A DNA stretch of 64,000 bases from Bordetella sp. 02P26C-1 (GTDB taxonomy: Bacteria > Pseudomonadota > Gammaproteobacteria > Burkholderiales > Burkholderiaceae_B), in the NCBI RefSeq assembly GCF_009763255.1, contig NZ_WSJB01000032.1, positions 124,001 through 188,000 on the forward strand. The letters run 5' to 3'. Shown here piece after piece: positions 38,550 through 47,260 of the stretch. The number at the start of each line of letters is the position of its first letter. The first letter of the stretch is position 1. Both the position numbers and the translations under genes were made by a program. The notes beneath the pieces were generated by a model. That model saw only the letters and a program-made list of their open reading frames with translations, made no database searches and was not told the origin of the DNA.

Positions 38550-40265
38550 ATGCCGCTACCCAAGTTGCCCTCACGCCCCGCAGCTATCCTGACATTCCCT
38601 TCGGGCGAAAGCCCGAGTCCCAAGGCACGTAGCACCAAGGCCGCGAAGAAGGCGGCCACCCCGCCCGCTCCGGAAGCCGCCGAGGCATTGCCGGTTCAAC
38701 CAGAACTCAGTGGTTTGCAAACCGCGGCCAAGGCCCGCGAAGCGGCGCCCGCGCCGAATGTCGCCAAATTGCCCGTGGGGGACCCGGCTCCGGTCGCCGA
38801 GGCGCCAAAGCCCGCGAAGAAAGCGCCTGCGGCCTCGCCTGCAAAGGCATCGACCCGCAAGGGCCGTGCGCAGGCCGGCAATGGGCCGCGCCGATTGTTC
38901 GTGCTGGACACGAACGTGCTGCTGCACGATCCGTCTTCGTTGTTCCGTTTCCAGGAACACGACATTTATCTGCCCATGATGACCCTCGAAGAGCTGGATC
39001 ATCAGAAAAAGGGCATGTCCGAAGTCGCGCGAAACGCCCGGCAGGTGAGTCGCTCGCTCGATGCATTGGTGCAGGACGCCACCCGGCTGGATGATGGCCT
39101 GGAGCTGAGCAAGCTGGGCAACAAGGACGCCACTGGCCGTCTGATGTTCCAGACCACGGCCGTGCATAGCGCCCTGCCCGACGATTTGCCCATGGGCAAG
39201 GCCGACAACCAGATCCTGGGAGTCGTGCGCGCGTTGCAGGAAAAGTACAAGGACCGCGAAGTCGTGCTGGTGTCCAAGGACATCAACATGCGCTTGAAGG
39301 CCCGCACGCTTGGCATGGCGGCGGAGGACTATTACAACGATCACGTGTTGGAAGACTCGGATCTGTTGTACCCGGGTGTGCTGCAGCTACCCGACGATTT
39401 TTGGAACCGGCACGGCAAGGATGTGGAATCGTGGCAGCAAGGCGGCACGACGTTCTATCGCATCCATGGACCGCTGTGTTCGCAGTTCGTGGTGAATCAG
39501 TTCGTCTACTTTGACGGTCAGCTGCCCCTGCATGCCCAGGTCCGCGAGGTCAGCGGGAAAACGGCGGTACTGGCAACGCTGCGCGATTACACGCATGGCA
39601 AGAACAACGTCTGGGGGATCACCGCGCGCAATCGCGAACAGAACTTTGCGATGAACCTGCTGATGAATCCGGACTGCGATTTCGTGTCGCTGCTAGGTCA
39701 GGCGGGTACCGGCAAGACGCTGCTGGCATTGGCCGCGGGCATCACCCAGGTGCTCGAGACCAAGCGCTATAACGAGATCATCATGACGCGCGTGACGGTG
39801 CCAGTCGGTGATGACATCGGATTTCTACCGGGCACCGAGGAAGAAAAAATGCTGCCGTGGATGGGTGCGCTCGAGGACAACCTCGATGTGCTGAACATGA
39901 ACGACAGCGAGTCTGGCGCCGACTGGGGCCGCGCGGCCACCATGGACCTGATTCGTTCGCGCATCAAGGTGAAGTCGCTGAACTTCATGCGCGGCCGGAC
40001 CTTCCTGAACAAGTATTTGATCATCGACGAGGCGCAGAACCTGACGCCCAAGCAGATGAAGACGCTGATCACCCGGGCCGGCCCGGGCACCAAGGTCGTC
40101 TGTTTGGGTAATGTGGCGCAGATCGATACGCCTTATCTGACGGAGGGCAGTTCCGGTTTGACGTTCGTGGTGGACCGGTTCAAAGGTTGGCCGCATGCGG
40201 GTCACGTCACGCTGCAGCGCGGTGAACGGTCGCGTCTGGCCGACTATGCCGGAGATGTTTTGTAA
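38550..40265 (+). CDS. PhoH family PIN-domain ATPase
   Basis: 571 residues. Residues 1-110 are an Ala/Pro/Lys-rich, probably disordered tail. A PIN ribonuclease domain follows with acidic residues Asp120 (LDTNVLLHD), Glu148 and Asp219, then the PhoH ATPase with Walker A GQAGTGKT at 383-390 and Walker B LIIDEAQNLTP. PIN-PhoH (PhoH2-like) fusions are RNA-unwinding, RNA-cleaving proteins in other bacteria; here the role is inferred. CAGGAG gives a strong start signal. Likely cotranscribed with bcp. Confidence 0.93.
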   Translation: MPLPKLPSRPAAILTFPSGESPSPKARSTKAAKKAATPPAPEAAEALPVQPELSGLQTAAKAREAAPAPNVAKLPVGDPAPVAEAPKPAKKAPAASPAKASTRKGRAQAGNGPRRLFVLDTNVLLHDPSSLFRFQEHDIYLPMMTLEELDHQKKGMSEVARNARQVSRSLDALVQDATRLDDGLELSKLGNKDATGRLMFQTTAVHSALPDDLPMGKADNQILGVVRALQEKYKDREVVLVSKDINMRLKARTLGMAAEDYYNDHVLEDSDLLYPGVLQLPDDFWNRHGKDVESWQQGGTTFYRIHGPLCSQFVVNQFVYFDGQLPLHAQVREVSGKTAVLATLRDYTHGKNNVWGITARNREQNFAMNLLMNPDCDFVSLLGQAGTGKTLLALAAGITQVLETKRYNEIIMTRVTVPVGDDIGFLPGTEEEKMLPWMGALEDNLDVLNMNDSESGADWGRAATMDLIRSRIKVKSLNFMRGRTFLNKYLIIDEAQNLTPKQMKTLITRAGPGTKVVCLGNVAQIDTPYLTEGSSGLTFVVDRFKGWPHAGHVTLQRGERSRLADYAGDVL

Positions 40266-40382
40266 TGCGCGTGCGCTGAGTGCAAAATAGGCAAATGTCG
40301 TCGCGGCGAGGTGCAGGCCTCGCCGTTTTCCTTTGTGAGCGCACGCGCATCGCGCGCGAGCGGTTTGTTGTGGGGCCATATC

Positions 40383-41363
40383 ATGTCTGAATTGCATCCT
40401 GTCGGCATCACCATGGGCGATGCAGCCGGCATCGGTCCGGAAATCGTCGTGAAAGCCTGCGCGCAAGGGTTGCGTGCGCCTGCCGTGGTGTACGGCGACG
40501 CGGGCGCGCTGCGGCGCGCGGCCGATGCGTTAGGCGCGCGGCTGGACGTGGTCGAAATCCCCGACGTGAGCGCGGCGACTGGCACGCCGGGGCAGATCGA
40601 AGTCATCGCCTGCCGCGAGCCGCTGCCGGCGGATCTGCCATTGCGGCAGGCCAGCGCGGCCGCAGGCCAGGCCGCCTACGACTATCTCTGCGCGGCGATC
40701 GACGACGCCATGACGCAGCGCATCCGCGCCATCGTGACCGCGCCCCTGAGCAAGCATTCCATGCATATGGCCGGTATCGACCAGCCCGGGCACACCGAGA
40801 TCCTGGCCGAGCGTTCCAACACCGCGGATTTCGCCATGATGCTGGCCAATGACGAACTGCGGGTGTTGCTGGTCACGATCCATATGGCGCTGGCCGATGT
40901 GCCCAAAGCCATCACGGCAGAGGCCGAGATGCGTGCGATCCGGCTCGCGCATCGGGCATGTCGGCACATGGGGATCGAGCAGCCGCGTATTGCGGTGGCG
41001 GGCTTGAATCCCCATGCGGGAGAAGATGGCAAGTTTGGACGCGAAGACGTGGACATCATCGCGCCCGCGATTGCGCAAGCGCGCGCCGAAGGGCTGGATG
41101 TGTCGGGTCCTTGGCCCGGCGACACGATTTTCATGCGGGCGCGCCGTGGTGAATTCGATATTGTCGTCGCGCAATATCACGACCAGGGGTTGATACCGGT
41201 GAAATATCTGGGTGTCGATCAAGGCGTGAACGTCACCGTGGGTTTGCCCTTTGTGCGCACGAGCGTGGATCATGGGACGGCGTTTGATATTGCTGGCAAG
41301 GGGATCGCCGATCATTCTTCGCTAGTGGCGGCGTTCGATCTCGCGTTGCGCATGACGCCGTAG
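40383..41363 (+). CDS. pdxA: 4-hydroxythreonine-4-phosphate dehydrogenase
   Basis: 326 residues from ATG 40383. PdxA oxidises 4-phosphohydroxy-L-threonine in the DXP-dependent pathway to vitamin B6. It opens PVGITMGDAAGIGPEIVVKA; TAPLSKHSMHMAGIDQPGHTEILAE and AQYHDQGLIPVKYLG hold the metal ligands. The long in-frame extension from 40311 has no family character. The stretch after it to 41552 (189 bp) holds no gene; a TACAAT box near 41503 could be a -10 element for the transporter that follows. Confidence 0.96.
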   Translation: MSELHPVGITMGDAAGIGPEIVVKACAQGLRAPAVVYGDAGALRRAADALGARLDVVEIPDVSAATGTPGQIEVIACREPLPADLPLRQASAAAGQAAYDYLCAAIDDAMTQRIRAIVTAPLSKHSMHMAGIDQPGHTEILAERSNTADFAMMLANDELRVLLVTIHMALADVPKAITAEAEMRAIRLAHRACRHMGIEQPRIAVAGLNPHAGEDGKFGREDVDIIAPAIAQARAEGLDVSGPWPGDTIFMRARRGEFDIVVAQYHDQGLIPVKYLGVDQGVNVTVGLPFVRTSVDHGTAFDIAGKGIADHSSLVAAFDLALRMTP

Positions 41364-41552
41364 GCCAGCGAAGTATGCCGCATGCGCGGGCACCCTGCAG
41401 GCGGCATCGCGCGGGCGCATGACCCGAGCCATGCGTAGCGGTACCCGCCGCCGCGGATACGTATCCTTCCGGTCAACGGCGTGTCAGGCGTGGCGCTCTA
41501 CAATAGGCGCCTTTACGCGCCCCCTTTTGGCGCTGCCCGGTTGCTACGTTAC

Positions 41553-42521
41553 ATGTCCCGCCTTATCCGTTTTTTGCCTGATCGCTTCACGCTCTTTATC
41601 ATCGCCACTGTTCTCATCGCGAGCCTCGCCCCGGCACACGGACAGGGTCTGGCGGCTTTCGAATGGATCACGAATCTGGCCATCGCGGTCCTGTTCTTTT
41701 TGCATGGGGCGCGCCTGTCGCGCGAGGCGATCGTGGCCGGGATGCTGCATTGGCGCCTGCATTTAACGGTGTTTTCGGCGACGTTTCTAATGTTTCCGCT
41801 GCTGGGGCTGGCGCTAAGGCCGGTGCTCACGCCGCTGGTCACGCCTGAGCTCTACGCGGGGATTCTTTTTCTTTGCTGTCTGCCGGCGACCGTGCAGTCG
41901 GCCATCGCATTCACGTCCATGGCGCGTGGCAACGTGCCGGCCGCGGTATGCAGCGCCTCCGCCTCCAGCTTGTTGGGTATTTTCCTGACGCCCCTGTTGG
42001 CCGGCATGATCGTGGTGTCCAGCAGCGCGGCGCCGATCTCGTATGACGCGGTGGGCAAGATCATGCTGCAGCTGCTGCTGCCGTTTCTGTTGGGGCAGAT
42101 CGCGCGCCGCTGGATTGGCGCCTGGGTGCATCGCCGCAAGCCTTTGTTGAAGTTTGTGGATCAGGGATCGATTCTGCTGGTGGTCTATACGGCCTTCTCT
42201 GAAGCCATGAACGAAGGTCTCTGGCGCGATACGCCGGTGCCGGCCTTGATTGGGCTGGTGTTTTGCTGCGCGGTGCTGCTGGCGGTGGCGTTGTTGGGGT
42301 GCATCGTACTGGGCAAGATCTTCAAATTCGATCTGGCTGACCGCATTACCTTGCTGTTTGGCGGCTCGAAGAAGAGCCTGGCCACCGGTATTCCCATGGC
42401 CCAGGTGATTTTCGCGGGACAGGCGGTCGGGGCGATCGTGTTGCCCTTGATGCTGTTTCATCAGATTCAGTTGATGGTGTGCGCCGTACTGGCGGCGCGC
42501 TACGCGAAACGGCCGCATTGA
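41553..42521 (+). CDS. Bile acid:sodium symporter-like (SBF/YfeH) transporter
   Basis: 322 residues and about ten membrane helices from ATG 41553. The sequence fits the bacterial SBF-like group related to YfeH: PDRFTLFIIATVLIASLAPAHGQG, LAIAVLFFLHGARLSREAI, LCCLPATVQSAIAFTSMARGNVPAAVCSASASSLLGIFLTPLLAG and FGGSKKSLATGIPMAQVIFAG. Members move organic anions by sodium coupling; the substrate is unknown. No gene for a partner is close. Confidence 0.93.
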   Translation: MSRLIRFLPDRFTLFIIATVLIASLAPAHGQGLAAFEWITNLAIAVLFFLHGARLSREAIVAGMLHWRLHLTVFSATFLMFPLLGLALRPVLTPLVTPELYAGILFLCCLPATVQSAIAFTSMARGNVPAAVCSASASSLLGIFLTPLLAGMIVVSSSAAPISYDAVGKIMLQLLLPFLLGQIARRWIGAWVHRRKPLLKFVDQGSILLVVYTAFSEAMNEGLWRDTPVPALIGLVFCCAVLLAVALLGCIVLGKIFKFDLADRITLLFGGSKKSLATGIPMAQVIFAGQAVGAIVLPLMLFHQIQLMVCAVLAARYAKRPH

Positions 42522-42646
42522 CGGCGATGAAACCGGCTGACTGCGTGCGTGCTTGGGCATCCACGCAGAAGACTTCGTATGCGCGCCACGGGAAGTGGCA
42601 GATGCCGGCCGCGAACTGAGTTCTCGCTTTCCCGACACTTTCTCTT

Positions 42647-43336
42647 TTATTCGTCGCGCGCCTGTTCGTCCTGTTTAGCCACTGGCGCGGCGATCAATGC
42701 GTCAGCGGGATAAGGTTGCAGGAATAAGGGCATGTCTTGCAGCGTGGCATTGAGCCACCCGGTGTACGACTCATCGGGCAAGATCACGACCATGCGCTTT
42801 TCATCATTGGGACGGTGATACCGCTGAAATAGCGGATGGTGATCGGCGTTGATCGTCAGCATGGTGTAGCTCAGACGCCAGTTGCCGGACGCATCCTTGT
42901 ATTGATCCCAGAGTCCGGCAATCCCCAGCGGTGCACCATCAGCGCGGGTAAAGCGGGTAGAAATCGCTTTGCCCGTGCGCCAGTCGGGCTCGTAGATGGC
43001 CTCGGCGGGGATGATGCAGCGCTGGCCTTTGCGCCACGCATGGCTGAACGTGAAGGATTTATGCGCGGTTTCTGAGCGCGCATTGAACGTCGATAATTTC
43101 TCGGCGCGCGGCAAGTTATCGGCGCGCGTCATCGCCGAAATCAGGCCCCAGCGGCCCAGCTCGGTTTCGCGCTCGGGCACGGCCTCGTCACCGCTATCCC
43201 ATTCCGGTGGCCGGCGGATAAATTCGCCCAGGCGGCGCGGCCACATGTCCGCGCCAGGCGGTAGCGGCAAGCCGCGCGAACGGAAGTATTTTTCCATTTG
43301 TTCGCGCTTCTTGATGCCTTGATAGTGGCTGCACAT
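42647..43336 (-). CDS. SOS response-associated peptidase-like (SRAP/YedK) protein
   Basis: 229 residues. The start is placed so that Cys2 follows the initiator Met (MCSHYQG), because SRAP proteins use this cysteine to form a thiazolidine cross-link with abasic sites in single-stranded DNA. Other active-site candidates are Asn85 (STFNARSE), Glu112 (IIPAEAIYE) and His174 (QRYHRPNDEKRM). It protects abasic sites from strand breaks. No SOS box is obvious. Confidence 0.93.
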   Translation of the reverse strand: MCSHYQGIKKREQMEKYFRSRGLPLPPGADMWPRRLGEFIRRPPEWDSGDEAVPERETELGRWGLISAMTRADNLPRAEKLSTFNARSETAHKSFTFSHAWRKGQRCIIPAEAIYEPDWRTGKAISTRFTRADGAPLGIAGLWDQYKDASGNWRLSYTMLTINADHHPLFQRYHRPNDEKRMVVILPDESYTGWLNATLQDMPLFLQPYPADALIAAPVAKQDEQARDE

Positions 43337-43387
43337 GGCTCCCCCCTGCACGCAACGGTGAAGCCATATGATTCCACACTTTGATGA

Positions 43388-44353
43388 TCAGTTGATCGAC
43401 ACCCCCGTCAGATCCACGAGCTCGCGCCAGTTCTTCACCTCGGATGCTTGATAGGCCTTTAAGTCTGCGGCAGAACCCGGCGTCGGTGTCATGCCGATCT
43501 GCTTGGCCAGTTGTTGTAGTTCGTCGCTTTTTAATACCGCGTTGGCTTCGCGGTTGAGTCGGTCGATGACCTCGGCGGGCGTACCTTTAGGGGCAAACAT
43601 CGCAAACCAGACGACCAGATCGTATTTATCCAAACCGCCCTCGCCCACAGTCGGCACTTCGGGCGCGAAGGCCGCGCGCTCCTTGGAAGTGACCGCTACC
43701 GCCTGGATTTTCCCTGCCGCGATCTGCGGCAAGGACGGTCCTACGTTTTCAAATGCGTACGAGATGCGGCCACTGATCAGATCCGTCATCATGCCGCCCA
43801 CATTGCTATAGAGCACGGTCGCTACGTCGATGTCGGCCGCGCGTTTCAACAGTTCGATCCAAACGCGCGCGGTGGTGTTGCTAGCGCCAAAGTTGATCGT
43901 ACCCGGCTTCGCGCGCGCCTCTTGAATCAGCTCGGGCAAGGTGCGAGCCTTCACCTCCGGGTTCGCGATCAGCACCATGGGCAGTTTGCCCATCAATGCC
44001 ACCGGCGCGAAGTCCGCGACGGGATCGTGAGGCAGATTGTTGTAGAGACTGACATTGGCCGCCATGGGCCCATTGGTGCCCATCATCAGGGTGTAACCAT
44101 CAGGCTGACTACGCGCCACGACATTCGCGCCGATATTGCCGCCCGCCCCCGCTTTATTTTCCACGGTCACCGGTTGGCCCAAACGTTCGCTCAAGCCCTT
44201 TGCCATGCCGCGCGCCAGGATGTCGGTCGCCGACCCGGCGCCGAATGGAACCACGATATTAATGGGCTTGTCCGGATACGCGGCCCAGGCTGGCGACATG
44301 CTCGTCGCGCTCAAGGCGCAGATAGCGGCCCACCGCATTACATGCTTGATCAT
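43388..44353 (-). CDS. Bug/TctC family tripartite tricarboxylate transporter binding protein
   Basis: 321 residues with a signal peptide (MIKHVMRWAAICALSATSMSPAWA). Mature blocks: YPDKPINIVVPFGAGSATDILARG, ENKAGAGGNIGANVVARSQPDGYTLMMGTNG and PTVGEGGLDKYDLVVWFAMFAPKGTP. A periplasmic carboxylate binder with no TctAB genes nearby. It is 27 bp after the TfdA-like dioxygenase on the same strand and probably captures that enzyme's substrate or a breakdown product. Confidence 0.95.
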   Translation of the reverse strand: MIKHVMRWAAICALSATSMSPAWAAYPDKPINIVVPFGAGSATDILARGMAKGLSERLGQPVTVENKAGAGGNIGANVVARSQPDGYTLMMGTNGPMAANVSLYNNLPHDPVADFAPVALMGKLPMVLIANPEVKARTLPELIQEARAKPGTINFGASNTTARVWIELLKRAADIDVATVLYSNVGGMMTDLISGRISYAFENVGPSLPQIAAGKIQAVAVTSKERAAFAPEVPTVGEGGLDKYDLVVWFAMFAPKGTPAEVIDRLNREANAVLKSDELQQLAKQIGMTPTPGSAADLKAYQASEVKNWRELVDLTGVSIN

Positions 44354-44380
44354 TTTTTTACCCCGTCAAAAATCTGACTG

Positions 44381-45262
44381 TTACGAAACCGTCGGGCCGG
44401 CGTCTTGTACCGTGGCGCGACGCATCGAACGACGAAAACGCTCATCGAATCCGGTCCCGCGATGCATGGTGCGCCGGTTATCCCACAGGACAAGGTCATC
44501 AACGCGCCAACGATGTCGATACACGAACTGAGCTTGCGTGGCGAAAGCCATCAGGTCATCGACTAACGCACGGCTTTTATCGACGTCCATGCCTTCGATG
44601 CCGCTGATATGCGAGGCGAGGTAGAGCGAATGTTTTCCCGTGGCCGCATGTTGTCGCACCAGCACTTGTCGTACGGGCGGCTGCATTTCGCGCCATGCTG
44701 GAGGGATGCCGTCGACATCAAAGCCCGTCAAACCGCGCGAATGAAAATAATCGTGCGTGGCGATGAGCGGCAGCAGACGGGTCTGCATGTCCGGATCCAG
44801 TGCATCCCACACGGCCGTCATATCGGCGAATTCGGTAGCGCCGCCAACTGGAGGGATTTCCTGCGCGGAAAGCAGGGAAACACTGGCCGGCGTTCGTTTG
44901 AACGAGCTGTCCGTATGCCAGAGTTGATTGCTCAGGTTGATCAGCCGTCGGATGTCTCCCGCATCGAGGATCTGGCCTTTCTCATCCAGATTCGAAATGT
45001 CGGAAAGCTCCGCATGGCCAAGCCTGCGCGGCCGCTGGGCGTTATAGACGGACGCGCCGACGGATATCTCCAGCGGGCCGAATACCTTGGCCACCTCGAG
45101 CTGTTGGGCTTCGGTCAAGGGTTGATCGGGAAACACCAGCACGGCATATTGGTCCACGGCGGCGCGCAGCGCCTGGGCATCGTCGGCCGACAAACCTTGG
45201 GCGAGATTCAGCCCATAGACCTCGGCCACGAAATCGGGTCTGACGACGGTCAGCTCGATCAT
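44381..45262 (-). CDS. TfdA-like Fe(II)/2-oxoglutarate dioxygenase
   Basis: 293 residues from ATG 45262. The iron ligands are His116 and Asp118 (NQLWHTDSSFKR) and His267 (LWDNRRTMHRGTGFD), with an Arg downstream (FRRSMRRATVQD) for 2-oxoglutarate. The HTDSSF and LVLWDNRRTMHRG blocks resemble TfdA of 2,4-D degradation more than TauD, so it may hydroxylate an aryloxyalkanoic or related acid; the true substrate is unknown. It faces an IclR gene over twin inverted repeats and is followed by a Bug gene. Confidence 0.9.
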   Translation of the reverse strand: MIELTVVRPDFVAEVYGLNLAQGLSADDAQALRAAVDQYAVLVFPDQPLTEAQQLEVAKVFGPLEISVGASVYNAQRPRRLGHAELSDISNLDEKGQILDAGDIRRLINLSNQLWHTDSSFKRTPASVSLLSAQEIPPVGGATEFADMTAVWDALDPDMQTRLLPLIATHDYFHSRGLTGFDVDGIPPAWREMQPPVRQVLVRQHAATGKHSLYLASHISGIEGMDVDKSRALVDDLMAFATQAQFVYRHRWRVDDLVLWDNRRTMHRGTGFDERFRRSMRRATVQDAGPTVS

Positions 45263-45290
45263 GACGTCTCCTTCCATCAAAGTGTGGTAT

Positions 45291-45307
45291 TTTTCGTTGT
45301 ACGAAAA
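45291..45307. promoter_or_regulatory. Candidate IclR operator box 1
   Basis: TTTTCG-TTGTA-CGAAAA, a perfect 6-5-6 inverted repeat in the 69-bp divergent region between the dioxygenase and IclR starts. Confidence 0.65.
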
Positions 45308-45309
45308 TG

Positions 45310-45326
45310 TTTTCTTTAATCGAAAA
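45310..45326. promoter_or_regulatory. Candidate IclR operator box 2
   Basis: TTTTCT-TTAAT-CGAAAA, nearly the same 17-bp box as the one 2 bp to its left (one arm base differs). It ends 5 bp before the IclR ATG at 45332. Two boxes in tandem suggest cooperative binding. Confidence 0.6.
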
Positions 45327-45331
45327 CCATA

Positions 45332-46135
45332 ATGCCAAAAACGAGAAACTCGGAAACTAGGGATTTACCCAAAGGCGGAGACCTGTTCGTGGAAGCCTTT
45401 GCGCGCGGCTTGGGCGTAATCAGCGCGTTTGGCCCAGGGCACCAGCGCATGACGTTGAGCGAAATTGCCGCGCGTGCAAACGTGACGCCGGCGGGCGCGC
45501 GCCGGTTACTACATACCTTGGTGACGCTGGGCTATGCCGTCCAGCAAGATCGCAGCTTTAGTCTCACACCAAAAGTGATGGAAATCGGCTATGCGTACTT
45601 GGCTTCGTTGCCATTGCGTGATCTGGCGCGCACTGCGGTTGAGGCGTTCATGAAAGACACGGGCGAGATCTGCACGGCCTCTGTGCTCGATGGTGACGCC
45701 GTGGTGTATGTGGCGCGCGCCGAAATGCCAAGCCCCGTGTCTCGACGGTTAGGCATAGGCGAGCGGCTGCCTGCGCATGCGACATCAAGCGGCCTGGTTT
45801 TGCTGGGTGGCTTGGATGATGAGATGCTTGAGGCCTATTTGAGCCGCGCGCCGTTTGAGCCGTTGACGGAACATACGTTGACGCAGCGCGATGCGCTGCG
45901 CCACGCGGTGATGCAAGCTCGCAAAGACCGCTACGCCATCGCCGCCGAACATTTAGAGCTGGGCATCTGCGGGCTGGCGGTGCCCATATTCGACGATCGG
46001 GGCGCGATAGCCGCCGCGCTTACCACCAGCTTGCGGCTGGCCAAGCATAAACGGCCCGATATCGTGGATCGATTTCTACCGCGCCTGCGCGAAGGCGCAA
46101 GACAAATCAGCCAGGCGCTGGGTTATCGAGGATGA
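45332..46135 (+). CDS. IclR family transcriptional regulator
   Basis: 267 residues. The N-terminal winged helix (FARGLGVISAFGPGHQRMTLSEIAARANVTPAGARRLLHTLVTLGYAVQQDRSFSLT) is followed by the IclR effector domain (VYVARAEMPSPVSRRLGIGERLPAHATSSGLVLLGGL). It resembles the PcaR/PcaU branch that acts on aromatic-acid catabolism. Divergent from the TfdA-like gene, whose promoter region holds two 17-bp repeats, so it likely controls that gene, the Bug gene, and itself. Confidence 0.95.
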   Translation: MPKTRNSETRDLPKGGDLFVEAFARGLGVISAFGPGHQRMTLSEIAARANVTPAGARRLLHTLVTLGYAVQQDRSFSLTPKVMEIGYAYLASLPLRDLARTAVEAFMKDTGEICTASVLDGDAVVYVARAEMPSPVSRRLGIGERLPAHATSSGLVLLGGLDDEMLEAYLSRAPFEPLTEHTLTQRDALRHAVMQARKDRYAIAAEHLELGICGLAVPIFDDRGAIAAALTTSLRLAKHKRPDIVDRFLPRLREGARQISQALGYRG

Positions 46136-46172
46136 TCGCTCGCGGTGACAGCCAGTCGCCATACCAAACGAG

Positions 46173-47123
46173 CTAAACCCCAATTGCATCGCCTCGCACC
46201 CCGCGCCGGGGGTGCCCGGAGAACAAAGGCAGACGCGATTCGATCCGCCGCAACATCTCGGTGGCGGCGCTCGACAAGGGCCGCCCCAACCTGACCATGA
46301 GCTGCATCTCCGCTTGCCGCAATACCGGATGCGCGATGGGCACCAGCACCAGCTCCCCACTGGACAGCTCGAGCGAGGCGCCTATATCGGTCATCAACAC
46401 CGCGCCCGCGCCTGCCAAGGCATACTGACGCAGCACACCCAACGAGTTGGTCGTCAACGCCGGCGAGATGTGGATCTTCTCGGTGAATTCCAACAGCTCC
46501 ACGATACGTCGCAAGCCATAAGGCGCGGTCATCAGTGCCAGAGGATGCTGCATGAGATCCTTGACGGTGATCGGGCGCCGCTTGCGCGCCAAGGGATGAT
46601 CGGCTCGCACCAACGCCCCCACAGCCAGCGCCTGCCGAGCCCGGATGCGCACCTCGGGATGCACCGGGGGATTAAATGCCAATCCGATATGCACGCGGTC
46701 GGTACGCACTGCCTCCACGACTTCGTCGACCGACGCCGTGTTGATGCCGACGCGGATATTGGGAAACTCCTGGCAGAACGGCCCCATCACATACTGCATC
46801 AGGGCTTCGATCATGCCTTCGCTAATGCTCAGTTCGACGTGTCCGCGGCGCATGCCGCGCAATTCCTGTAGCCGGTCCTGCAAGTGCTCGTGTTGCGCTC
46901 TATACCCGCGCAAGAATTCTTCCAGCATCTCCGCCGCGTCGGTGGGCGCCAACCCGCGTGCTCGGCGTTCAAATAGCGGCAATCCGATTTCCTTTTCAAG
47001 CAGCTGAATCTGCCGACTGATGACCGATGGCGACATCTCGAGCTTTTCCGCTGCGCCCCGAATCGAGCCGCAGACGATCACCTCGTGCATATAGCGCAGC
47101 CTCGCCTGATTCAGTTCTTTCAT
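46173..47123 (-). CDS. LysR family transcriptional regulator
   Basis: 316 residues. The HTH region (GSIRGAAEKLEMSPSVISRQIQLLEKEIGLPLFERRARGLAPTDAAEMLEEF) and the periplasmic-binding-like effector domain are typical. It is divergent from an MFS transporter/MlrC-like peptidase pair, with 137 bp between, so control of that pair is likely. No clear T-N11-A box is visible in the gap. Confidence 0.95.
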   Translation of the reverse strand: MKELNQARLRYMHEVIVCGSIRGAAEKLEMSPSVISRQIQLLEKEIGLPLFERRARGLAPTDAAEMLEEFLRGYRAQHEHLQDRLQELRGMRRGHVELSISEGMIEALMQYVMGPFCQEFPNIRVGINTASVDEVVEAVRTDRVHIGLAFNPPVHPEVRIRARQALAVGALVRADHPLARKRRPITVKDLMQHPLALMTAPYGLRRIVELLEFTEKIHISPALTTNSLGVLRQYALAGAGAVLMTDIGASLELSSGELVLVPIAHPVLRQAEMQLMVRLGRPLSSAATEMLRRIESRLPLFSGHPRRGVRGDAIGV

Positions 47124-47260
47124 CGCCCTTGCCTTGCCGTTTAGTGTTGCTTAAAAGCGAACGATAAGTGACAGAATCGACTCTTGTCCACAACACAGCT
47201 CTCTGCGAGGATGGCGATTCCAGAAGGCAGTCCATTACTACACCTAAAGGGAAAACTTGC

